DNA from: CAZAQV01 sp964487255
GTDB lineage: Bacteria > Myxococcota_A > Polyangia > Polyangiales > CAZAQV01
DNA length: 64,000 nt
NCBI GenBank assembly: GCA_964487255.1
Contig: CAZAQV010000014.1
Coordinates: 62,001 to 126,000 of the forward strand
Direction of reading: 5' to 3'
A program made the translations under genes and the position numbers. Below are positions 17,823 through 25,752 of the stretch, piece by piece. The notes under the pieces were generated by a model. It was not told the origin of the DNA. It worked only from the letters and a program-made list of their open reading frames with translations, and ran no database searches. Numbering within the stretch: the stretch's first letter is position 1; each line of letters starts with the position of its first letter.

Positions 17823-18694
17823 GCCAGCCTGCAAACACGGTCGATGCGCACACAGGCGCGATAGATGTTGCTGTCACCCACCAGAAACGCATTCGGCTTG
17901 GATCTGACTCGGTAAAAACATCAGGCTCGGTTCTGTCGTATCCGTTCCGTCTCGCCGCTGCGCTCTTTGCGCTCTCGTTCTTTTTTGTGGGCTCGCTGTT
18001 TCTGGGGCTTTTTGTCCTTCCCTTTATCGCGGTGCTGTCACTCGTTGCACGCAGAAAGCCGTACGATTTTTGTCGTCGCTTCGTGCATGTGGGTTTTCTT
18101 TGGTACCTCAAGATGACCGAGGTGCTGCGGCTCCTGAAGTTTCGTTATATTCCACTCGAGGGCGCGCCCGACCTGCGGGGAAAGCCCTATGTGGCCGTTG
18201 CCAACCACCCGAGTCTGCTCGACACGCCCGTGATGGGTGCGTTTCTGGGGCCGGTGACCTTCACGATTCGGCACACTGCGGCTCGCTTTACGGTCTCGAT
18301 CGCTTCGTACCTGTGTGGCTACCTGCCCATCCGTGTCGGCTCGCTGTATAGCGCCGAGGACTTTCTCTCGGCTGCTGCGGCGCGCATTCGCCGCAACGAG
18401 CCGATCATGATGTTTCCCGAAGGGACGCGTTCGCCGCTTGATGACATCCATCGCTTCATTCGTATCCCCTTCGACGTTGCGGCGCGCACCGGGGTGCCGC
18501 TGCGCGTGTTCGCGATTCGTTGCCACCCGCGCATGTTGACGAAGGAAAAGTCAGTTTTTCGCTGGCCTGTGCAGGTCGTTCAGTACGACATCGTTGAGAT
18601 TGCGCGCCTCGATGTCGACCCTACGCCGGCCGCGGCACGCAAGGCACGCGACGAGGCGTACCGCCGCATTCGTGAAGCCCTCTCCATCTCGTAA
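17819..18694 (+). CDS. Lysophospholipid acyltransferase family protein (PlsC-like)
   Basis: 291 residues. There are two hydrophobic stretches at about 43-76, then the acyltransferase catalytic motif HPSLLD (His130 x4 Asp135) in NHPSLLD and the substrate motif FPEGTRS at about residue 200. PlsC-type enzymes esterify acyl chains to glycerol-phosphate or other hydroxyls. In aryl polyene clusters such enzymes are thought to attach the polyene to a lipid carrier. Coupling by a 4-base overlap to halogenase-like B supports a role in lipidating the product. It is convergent with the HEAT-repeat gene 8 bases away. Confidence 0.87.
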   Translation: MSQPANTVDAHTGAIDVAVTHQKRIRLGSDSVKTSGSVLSYPFRLAAALFALSFFFVGSLFLGLFVLPFIAVLSLVARRKPYDFCRRFVHVGFLWYLKMTEVLRLLKFRYIPLEGAPDLRGKPYVAVANHPSLLDTPVMGAFLGPVTFTIRHTAARFTVSIASYLCGYLPIRVGSLYSAEDFLSAAAARIRRNEPIMMFPEGTRSPLDDIHRFIRIPFDVAARTGVPLRVFAIRCHPRMLTKEKSVFRWPVQVVQYDIVEIARLDVDPTPAAARKARDEAYRRIREALSIS

Positions 18695-18702
18695 ACGGTG
18701 TT

Positions 18703-21015
18703 TTACAGGCGGGCGGAAGCGACCAGAGCGTCGCGTGCAGCCGCGCCGACTTCTCCGCCCTCGTTACGGGCGCGAAGCAGAAGGCCACGCTCGGACATGC
18801 CGTACAAGAGCGCGACGATCAGTTGGCGTCGAAGCGGGTTTTCGCTGTGCAGCTCTTTCCAGAGAATCTTGCGAATCTCGTGCTTGGGCACACCTTCGGC
18901 GCCGCTCCAGCCAGCGCTTAGCGCGTTGATGACGCGGTTCCAAGCGTAGCTGTAGCCTTGGTTGCCATCGCCGTCTCGAAGCTGTCTCGCTGCGCGGGCG
19001 CGGCGCCAGATCTGACCGCTTTCGAACATGCCCCGCGTAAGGATGTTGAATGTGTCGTCGTCTTCTTGTGAGAAGGCCATCTGCAGCACCTCAGCGGTGT
19101 CGCCGTCCTTTTCAAGTACGGTAAGCAGTTTTGCCACTGCGTCGGTTTCGCCGGACAGCGCGATAGCGAATGCGGCGTACCGTCGCAGACTCTCGTCGTC
19201 GAGCATGGCCGCGAGCTCTTTGCTGGCTTCGGGGCCAGCCGAGTAACCGATCGCGATCGCGGTTGCCTTCTTGACCGGGGCAGAGTCCGAGGACTTGAGA
19301 ATGTCGAGCATGTCGGCCGCGAACGACGGGCGAGGTCGTTGCCAAAGCGCCTGAACGTAAAAGCGCTTCGAATCGTCGTCCGTTTCGGCGGACTTGATGC
19401 GTGCGATGACCTGCGCGATATGGTTTTCGTCGCCGATTGCGCCAATCGACTCGGCGGCAAGCGCACGCAGGCGCGCGTCGTCTTGAGGGTCTTCGACGAT
19501 CGTCATGAGTTTGGGCACGACCGATGAATCGCCAAAGCGTCCCATCGCTCCGATTGCTGCTTTGCGGTTAAGCATCAGCATCTCATTGACGACGCTGGGC
19601 TCGCTCATATCGATGTCTTTGGGTCGCGCAAGCTGCTTTTCGAGTTTGATGAAACCAGACTTGCTACCCAGGTCTGCCAGCGCCATGGCGGCTGCGCCGA
19701 CGTCATCGCCCTCGAGTTCCTTCTCAAGGAAGCCCGAGGCACTCATGTCTCCGCTCTTTCCGATAGCGCGCAAGATGGCAGCTTTGCGTCCCGGCTTCTC
19801 GGCCGCGAGCGCGATGAGAGGCTGCACGATTGCTGGCGTTGCGACGTGGCGAAGGGCATCGAGTGCGTCGTTGCCGACCTTCTTGTCGTCAGACTGTGCC
19901 TGAGCCAAAAGGGTTTCTGCTGCGCGGGGGTCGCCAAGCTCGGCCAGTCCGCGCGCGGCCGCAAGGCGCGTCTCCTCGTCCTCGCTGTCGAGATACTTGG
20001 CGAGCGTGTCCGCGATGCGTGGGTCGCGGGACTCGGCGAGAAGCTGCAGTAGCTCGCGCTTGATTTCGGGTTCTTTGGCTTGCTTGAGCAAGCTGGCGAT
20101 GCCTGGCGCAGCGGTCGAACGGCGAAGTCCTTCGATGACAGGACCGCGCATTTTTTTGTCTTGCTGCATGAGCGCGAAGAGTGGCTCCGCGGCGCGGGCA
20201 TCACCCGAGCGACCCAGGCCCGCGCTTGCCGCGCGAATGACCTCCGTGGAGCGCTTTTCTGGATCGCGCTTGATCTCGGCCTGCAGCAGTTTCCCAAGCG
20301 GTGCGACGACCTCTGGTGATGCGACCTCGCCGAGCGCTTGCGCTGTGAGTACGCGGACGGCTTCAGATTCGTGGTTGATGAGTTCGTCGGAACTCAGCCG
20401 TCCGATACCGAGAACGTCGGCGATGACCTTGGGCGAAAAGCCTTCCTTCTTTTGCAGTCGACCGGCCGAGAACTCTTCGATGATGGCAGCCGAAGCCTGC
20501 GGCTCGCCAAGCTTTGCCAGCGCCCACACTACGGAGGGGCGATCGACTTCTTCGGTCTCAGGAAGAACTTCAAGAAGTTTTGGCTTCGCGGGGTCCGCGC
20601 CGGGGGAGCCGACCATGGCCAGCGCATCGGCAGCTGCGCCGCGCACGAGGGGGTCCTCGTCGAGTGCCGCGGTCATGTAGGGCACCGATTCGACGTCTTT
20701 GAGAAAGCCAAGGTTCATCAAGATCCGGATGCGCAGGTCCGTGTTGCGCACTTCGGGCAAGAGCGCTCGAAGCTTGGGCGCGACTTGGGACTTGTCCTCG
20801 AGCTTGTTGATCTCTTCGAGTTCAGCCTTGTGCGCGTCACTCTTTTGAGAGCCGATTGCAAACCAGGCGCCTCCGCCGATGACCGCGACTGCGATCAGGA
20901 TGAAGCCGATACGGCCCGCAGTTGAAGTTCGCCGCCCGATGTCTTTGAGCGCCTGGTGGTCTGTGGTGTACTGGTAGCGGTTCGCTGGGTCGTCGGGGTT
21001 CATCGATGGATCCAT
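18703..21015 (-). CDS. HEAT-repeat protein with one N-terminal transmembrane span
   Basis: 770 residues from ATG 21015; an in-frame TTG 8 codons upstream is possible. The N-terminus is hydrophilic, then one span at about residues 37-58 (GFILIAVAVIGGGAWFAIG). The rest is alpha-helical HEAT/PBS-lyase-like repeats such as AADALAMVGSP, ARGLAELGDPRAAE and ALADLGSKSG about 30-40 residues apart. Such solenoids bind other proteins; no enzyme motif is seen. The orientation suggests most of it is on the periplasmic side, but this is inference. It is divergent from the lipoprotein gene at 21110. Confidence 0.8.
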   Translation of the reverse strand: MDPSMNPDDPANRYQYTTDHQALKDIGRRTSTAGRIGFILIAVAVIGGGAWFAIGSQKSDAHKAELEEINKLEDKSQVAPKLRALLPEVRNTDLRIRILMNLGFLKDVESVPYMTAALDEDPLVRGAAADALAMVGSPGADPAKPKLLEVLPETEEVDRPSVVWALAKLGEPQASAAIIEEFSAGRLQKKEGFSPKVIADVLGIGRLSSDELINHESEAVRVLTAQALGEVASPEVVAPLGKLLQAEIKRDPEKRSTEVIRAASAGLGRSGDARAAEPLFALMQQDKKMRGPVIEGLRRSTAAPGIASLLKQAKEPEIKRELLQLLAESRDPRIADTLAKYLDSEDEETRLAAARGLAELGDPRAAETLLAQAQSDDKKVGNDALDALRHVATPAIVQPLIALAAEKPGRKAAILRAIGKSGDMSASGFLEKELEGDDVGAAAMALADLGSKSGFIKLEKQLARPKDIDMSEPSVVNEMLMLNRKAAIGAMGRFGDSSVVPKLMTIVEDPQDDARLRALAAESIGAIGDENHIAQVIARIKSAETDDDSKRFYVQALWQRPRPSFAADMLDILKSSDSAPVKKATAIAIGYSAGPEASKELAAMLDDESLRRYAAFAIALSGETDAVAKLLTVLEKDGDTAEVLQMAFSQEDDDTFNILTRGMFESGQIWRRARAARQLRDGDGNQGYSYAWNRVINALSAGWSGAEGVPKHEIRKILWKELHSENPLRRQLIVALLYGMSERGLLLRARNEGGEVGAAARDALVASARL

Positions 21016-21109
21016 GCCGCGAACGATACCGGCGTCCAAAAAAAATCACCAGTGTCATGCGTCAAGGGGACCTCTTTTTCTTGGGCCTACAAGCGTGTAT
21101 CTTAAAGAG

Positions 21110-23536
21110 ATGACGGTTAGATTTGGGGGACTGGCGCGGGCACTAGCCATCGCGCTTCTTTGCTTTGGTTGTGACGCAATTTTTGGGGACAGCGACGTCA
21201 CGATTCCTATTCCGACGGGTGGTATCGGCGATCCGTGCACAGGAGACAATACGTGCCGCACGGGGCTGTACTGCGAGGGCGGTGACTGCACCGCACGCGC
21301 GGATCTCCAAGCTGGGGACACCTGTGAGTTTACAGCGAGCTGTTCTGCGGGGCTTTATTGTAACCACGGGCGCGTCTGCGCGCAGGCTGGCGAAGGCGCT
21401 GAGGGTGCATTGTGCACCAGCACCGCGGAGTGCGTGGCAGGGCTGGTTTGTGATTTTGACGGCTTTACCCCACGCTGCCTAGCCACCGGAGACGGCGACC
21501 TCGGCAAGACCTGCGTCAATGCAGCAGACTGCTTCGCTGGGCTAAGCTGCGCCAGTAACCGCTGCATCTCTTTGCCCGCCATGGATGGCGAGCCGCCACC
21601 ACCCGTCCCGCCAACGTGGGTCGGCGCGATGTGTCCGGACGAGGAAAGTCCGCCCGAGACGGCAGAAGCGATCTTCGAGTTGCCAACAGCGAGTCCAACA
21701 CACGGCGATTTTTTCCGACTTCCGTACCCCAATGACATCCGACGCAGCGCAGATGGGCTCGACCTGAGTGGCTTTCCAAGTCCCGCAGGCACGCCCGGTG
21801 GGCCCGTCATCGACGCGTACGTGGGTGTGACCGAAGCACTCAATGGGTTTAGCCCCAGTTCGGCGATCCACTTTCGCTTTACGCACGAACCCAAGATCGG
21901 TCTAGCGGATCTTCAACTGGTCAACCTCGACACAGGCAACGACCACAGCAGCAAACGCTACATCGCAACCAGTGGTGGACGTTTTTCGAAGTATATGTGC
22001 CCATTTTGGGTGGCGGTTTCTCCGAATACCGGTGACCCGTTCGCTCCGGGCACCACTTATGCTGCCATCGTCAAGAGTAGTGCAGTCCCCGCTGACTCGG
22101 CTGTGGGCGCTTCGTTCGCGCGTAGTGATGAGCTGGAGATGCTGCTCGCGGCCAGTGATCCGGGCGGTGCGGCCTCCGCGGCCTGGAAGGCCTACGCACC
22201 GCTTCGCGATTGGATCGCGAGCGAAGGGGTCGATGCTTCGAGCATTCTCAATGCGGCGGTCTTCACGACGGCCGAGCCCGCGGTCGTGTCCGAGCGCGTG
22301 CGCGTGGCGGTGCAGCTCGCGACAGCACCGACGGTCTCTGATCTCACGCTGTGTGATGGCAGCACAACCTCGCCTTGTGAGGATGGCACGCCGGGTCGGG
22401 GTTGTCCCGATTCGCCCGATGCGGACTTTCATGAGCTGCACGCGCGAATATCTCTCCCTCTCTTTCAGAAGGGCACGGTGCCCTACGAAGACATCGCCGA
22501 CGGTGGTGGGTTCGAGTTCGGCGGTACAGGTCTGCCCATCATCCAAGGCAGTGTTGAAGCCTGCATGACGGTCACGGTGCCGAAGACAGCGATGCCTGAA
22601 ACGGGTTACCCGGCCGTGGTCTATGGACATGGCACCGGTGGCAGCTTCCGCTCGGCCGTAAATAGCGGTGTTGCGTCCGATATGGCGACAAGCTCAGTTG
22701 CGCCTGCCATCACGATCGCGATCGACCTGCCGCAGCATGGGGACCGTCGCGGTGATAGCGATCAACCCGCTGCACTCTTGTTTTTCAACTTCAACAACCC
22801 AGGCGCTGCCTGGGGCAACGTCATGCAAGGCGCTGCAGACATCATGAGCCTTGCGCGCTGGGCGAGCTCTTGGTCGGTGAGCGCGGCAAGTTCTCCCACG
22901 GGCGAGGAGATTTTGGTCGATGCCGAGCATCTGGGATTCTACGGCCATTCACAGGGTTCCACGCACGGCGCGCTCGTCTTGCCATTCGAACCACGGTTCT
23001 CAGTGGCCATCTTGAGCGGCAATGGCGGCTACTTGGCGGAATCGCTGCTCAATAAGAAGCAGCCCATCGACATCTCGAGCGTCGTCCCATTCGCGCTCGC
23101 GGACTTTGACAGCGAGGGCAAGCTTCCTGGTGGCGTCCTGCACCCGGTGATGACGTTGTTTCAAACCTACTTCGACTCCGTCGATGGTCTCAATCACGCG
23201 CAGTTTGTCTTGGCCAATCCGCGCGGCGACGAACCTTATCAACACGTGTTCATGACCTACGGACTCGGTGATTCGTTTTCGCCTGAGCAGACCATGTACG
23301 CCTATGCCGTCGAGGGACGTTTCCCCATCGTCGGACCCGTGCTGACGGAGAGCTGGCCCATCGGCGAGCAATTGGCGCCATACACGGGTTCACCCAAGAC
23401 GATTGCCATCCGTCAGTACATGCCAGGGGATTACGACGGTCACTTTGTTTCGACCCGAAACGCGCAAGGGCGCGCTGACGTGACCAACTTCCTCTCCGCC
23501 GCGCTCGCTGGCAACATCCCCTCCGTCGGTAACTAG
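21110..23536 (+). CDS. Cys-rich lipoprotein with alpha/beta-hydrolase domain
   Basis: 808 residues from ATG 21110, which has AAAGAG just upstream; the longer frame to 21014 is not used. Lipobox ALLCFGC gives an acylated Cys near residue 20. Residues ~45-165 carry Cys-rich modules (CTGDNTCRTGLYC, CVNAADCFAGLSC). The remainder is a large extracytoplasmic domain ending in an alpha/beta-hydrolase: oxyanion-like VVYGHGTGG and nucleophile elbow GHSQG (GxSxG) in YGHSQGSTHG, with a His in GDYDGHFVS near the C-terminus as a possible triad member. It may be a surface lipase or esterase; the substrate is unknown. A long hairpin follows the stop. Confidence 0.8.
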   Translation: MTVRFGGLARALAIALLCFGCDAIFGDSDVTIPIPTGGIGDPCTGDNTCRTGLYCEGGDCTARADLQAGDTCEFTASCSAGLYCNHGRVCAQAGEGAEGALCTSTAECVAGLVCDFDGFTPRCLATGDGDLGKTCVNAADCFAGLSCASNRCISLPAMDGEPPPPVPPTWVGAMCPDEESPPETAEAIFELPTASPTHGDFFRLPYPNDIRRSADGLDLSGFPSPAGTPGGPVIDAYVGVTEALNGFSPSSAIHFRFTHEPKIGLADLQLVNLDTGNDHSSKRYIATSGGRFSKYMCPFWVAVSPNTGDPFAPGTTYAAIVKSSAVPADSAVGASFARSDELEMLLAASDPGGAASAAWKAYAPLRDWIASEGVDASSILNAAVFTTAEPAVVSERVRVAVQLATAPTVSDLTLCDGSTTSPCEDGTPGRGCPDSPDADFHELHARISLPLFQKGTVPYEDIADGGGFEFGGTGLPIIQGSVEACMTVTVPKTAMPETGYPAVVYGHGTGGSFRSAVNSGVASDMATSSVAPAITIAIDLPQHGDRRGDSDQPAALLFFNFNNPGAAWGNVMQGAADIMSLARWASSWSVSAASSPTGEEILVDAEHLGFYGHSQGSTHGALVLPFEPRFSVAILSGNGGYLAESLLNKKQPIDISSVVPFALADFDSEGKLPGGVLHPVMTLFQTYFDSVDGLNHAQFVLANPRGDEPYQHVFMTYGLGDSFSPEQTMYAYAVEGRFPIVGPVLTESWPIGEQLAPYTGSPKTIAIRQYMPGDYDGHFVSTRNAQGRADVTNFLSAALAGNIPSVGN

Positions 23537-23541
23537 TAATC

Positions 23542-23623
23542 GGGGACGATCTTCTTCATTTCGTCGTTTCCCGTCATTCCAGCTAGTTCACAACAAAGTG
23601 ACGAAGTGAAGAAGATCGTCCCC
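23542..23623. terminator. Long inverted repeat between convergent genes
   Basis: Arms 23542-23565 and 23600-23623 are complementary over 24 bases with one mismatch (a G-U in one RNA strand), separated by a 34-base loop. It sits 6 bases after the forward stop (23536) and 2 bases from the reverse stop (23625), so it is placed to end both transcripts. There is no T-run. Confidence 0.75.
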
Positions 23624-23624
23624 A

Positions 23625-25166
23625 TCAGCAGGAGCTTGCTTGGGGAATGCACTGCTTGGGGATGTACCAAGACTCCTCTGGGTCTTCGGTGACCGGTGCG
23701 CACGAGAAGCCGGCGCCACAAGCCTCGTTCGAGGTGCAGGCAACGCCACAAAAACCACCGCTGCCAAGGTCGAGACAGAAGTTGCCTCCGGCGCCGCAGT
23801 CAGCGTCTTGTTGGCAGCTGGAGCACATCGCATTTTGACCCCCGTTGGGGTTGAGCTGCGGGTCGTTGTCGATCCCGTGCACACCGTAGTGAACGTTTTG
23901 AAGCTCCTCGGTGTTGATGCCGCCCAAGATTTGTTTCCAGCTGATCGGAAGGTGTGCGCCGTCGTCGGTCGTCAGCGTGAGCCAATAGATAAACTCGTGT
24001 AGCACCTGGTAGCCCACCCAGAATGGGGTGTTGTTGACGGTGGTGACAATGTCGACGTTGTCGAACGTCTTGGCTGGGTTTGCCATGAGGTCGTCGACGT
24101 AGGTCCGATAGGTCGTGCACCCATCGAGTACGAAGATCTGATAGCGGTCCGACATGGGAAGCGTAGCAAAGTCGCTCGACTTGATTTCGAAACGCGGATC
24201 ATAGTCGAGAATAAAACCTGCGTTCGAGCCGGCGTGCCCAGAGTAGATGATCACGTCCGAGCCTTCGAAACTCGTACGCATGGCGTCCGCCAGCTTCTCT
24301 TCGTTGGCTTCGTCAACGAGATCGGCGTGAAAGACGTAAACCCGTGCCTCAACGGCGCGCCCGTTGACCTGAAGCTGCTTTGTGAAGGGCGGGGAATCGA
24401 TCGCAAGTTCGTCATAGCTGTTTACGCCGTCGCTCTGCCAGCCGTCTTCGAGCAGTGTTTCGACCAGCCACTTCGCAGTCTCAAGGTCGTAGCGTTCGTC
24501 GTTGTAGTCGCCGCCAAAATGAACGGAGATTTCGTAGATGCCGTCTGCGAAGAGTTCGTCGTACTTTGGGAACGCGTCCCGACTTGCCGTTGGGGCGATG
24601 GATGCGATCAACGTTGTGTCGATCAGAACCTTCGACCCGTAACCGCTGTCGCTGTCGCTGAGGTCAATTTCGATCTGCCCCGAACCTTCGGTCACCATGT
24701 CGACGAGCGTGTTGCTTCCGATGATCTCAAGTTCGAATGCGAACTCCACCGAGTCTGCACTCATCGAGGGCACGTTGTCGGAGCGTTCGTTTCCCGGGCG
24801 AAAGTAGGTGAAGTACTTGGCGTCATCGCCAGTCATGTCGCCGTTGTTCTCATCGATCACGCGGTCGATATGACGGCGTAGGGCGCGGCTCGCTTGACTG
24901 AGTCCGCTCTCGACAGCTTTACCGATTGCAGCGTCCTGCGCGCTCGGGTCGAGCGAGGCAAAGTTCTCATCGAGCGCGGCGTTGGCGACACCAGTGACGC
25001 GAAACTCACTTGCCAAGGTACTGATGTAGTTGTCGCTCTTGCCGTGAACAGCGCCGTTGATCCGTCGAGGCCCGGAGCCTCCATCGGCGGGCGCAGCTGT
25101 ACATGCGGCGGCTAGTAACGAGATCGAAATGGCGGAGAATCGAAGGAATTGCACGAGCATCTGCAT
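23625..25166 (-). CDS. Cys-rich lipoprotein with possible clan CD (caspase/gingipain-like) His-Cys motif
   Basis: 513 residues from ATG 25166 (ATG 25160 also possible). Lipobox LLAAAC gives Cys22. A central domain ends with IIYSGHAG (His311) and 39 residues later FVLDGCTTY (Cys350). Hydrophobic strand-Ser-Gly-His-Gly/Ala and hydrophobic strand-Asp-x-Cys is the arrangement of clan CD cysteine peptidases. The C-terminal ~70 residues are Cys-rich modules (CQQDADCGAG, CTSNEACGAGFSC) like those in the genes at 770 and 21110. Peptidase activity is inference and the protein could be inactive. Confidence 0.7.
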   Translation of the reverse strand: MQMLVQFLRFSAISISLLAAACTAAPADGGSGPRRINGAVHGKSDNYISTLASEFRVTGVANAALDENFASLDPSAQDAAIGKAVESGLSQASRALRRHIDRVIDENNGDMTGDDAKYFTYFRPGNERSDNVPSMSADSVEFAFELEIIGSNTLVDMVTEGSGQIEIDLSDSDSGYGSKVLIDTTLIASIAPTASRDAFPKYDELFADGIYEISVHFGGDYNDERYDLETAKWLVETLLEDGWQSDGVNSYDELAIDSPPFTKQLQVNGRAVEARVYVFHADLVDEANEEKLADAMRTSFEGSDVIIYSGHAGSNAGFILDYDPRFEIKSSDFATLPMSDRYQIFVLDGCTTYRTYVDDLMANPAKTFDNVDIVTTVNNTPFWVGYQVLHEFIYWLTLTTDDGAHLPISWKQILGGINTEELQNVHYGVHGIDNDPQLNPNGGQNAMCSSCQQDADCGAGGNFCLDLGSGGFCGVACTSNEACGAGFSCAPVTEDPEESWYIPKQCIPQASSC

Positions 25167-25285
25167 CGCTCGGGCTGCAAAACCTGTGCGAACTCCGGTC
25201 GATATAAAACCCAATAATTATAAGCAAAACACGACCGCACATGGCGCCTGGCATGGCCACCTTCGCGGACTGCTTTGATAAGCGT

Positions 25286-25297
25286 GTGAAATTTCAC
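25286..25297. promoter_or_regulatory. Perfect 12-bp palindrome upstream of HU/IHF-like gene
   Basis: GTGAAATTTCAC is self-complementary over its full length and lies 22 bases upstream of the predicted -35 box. It could be an operator for a dimeric regulator. Confidence 0.4.
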
Positions 25298-25314
25298 TGT
25301 TTTCTATCTCATCG

Positions 25315-25346
25315 CCCATTGACCTCAATGGGGGCACGAATATACT
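25315..25346 (+). promoter_or_regulatory. Sigma-70-type promoter with overlapping inverted repeat, upstream of HU/IHF-like gene
   Basis: -35 TTGACC (25319-25324), 16-base spacer, -10 TATACT (25341-25346). The -35 lies inside the inverted repeat CCCATTG-acct-CAATGGG (25315-25332). Binding there would block polymerase, so autorepression or another repressor is plausible. The leader to ATG 25406 is about 50 bases. Confidence 0.6.
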
Positions 25347-25405
25347 CAACTTTATTGACTGTGCGTTGCTCGGTAGTTGGGGGCGTCGCCGCGGAAAGGT
25401 AAATC

Positions 25406-25738
25406 ATGACGAAGTCCGAACTCATTGAGGCCGTTGCACAAAAGAGCCGCATCACCAAGAGCCGTGCCGAGCAAGTCGTCAACTGCGTTTTCGACTCGAT
25501 GACCAAGGCGCTCGAACGTGGCGAAGGCATTGAGATTCGTGGGTTTGGAAGCTTCACCGTGCGTCACTACAAGGCGTACAACGGTCGTAACCCGCGCACC
25601 GGCAAGCCTGTCCCAGTTCCACCGAAGCGACTTCCCTTCTTCAAAGTCGGCAAGGAACTCAAAGAGCTTGTCAATACACCTCCAGGCAAAAGCCCAACGA
25701 CTTCAGACGATTCGAAGCCTGAAGGCTTCGGCGGCTAA
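25406..25738 (+). CDS. HU/IHF-family DNA-binding protein
   Basis: 110 residues. The start MTKSELIEAVAQKSRITKSRAEQVV and the IEIRGFGSFTVRHY beta region are diagnostic, as is the arm motif GRNPRTGKPV with the intercalating Pro. The last ~15 residues (SPTTSDDSKPEGFGG) are an acidic/Gly tail longer than in typical HU or IHF (90-100 residues). The protein bends and compacts DNA. The body resembles an IHF-type subunit, but a definite IhfA/IhfB/HupB assignment cannot be made by eye. It is followed by tyrS. Confidence 0.92.
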   Translation: MTKSELIEAVAQKSRITKSRAEQVVNCVFDSMTKALERGEGIEIRGFGSFTVRHYKAYNGRNPRTGKPVPVPPKRLPFFKVGKELKELVNTPPGKSPTTSDDSKPEGFGG

Positions 25739-25752
25739 GGGTCAACTTCGAA

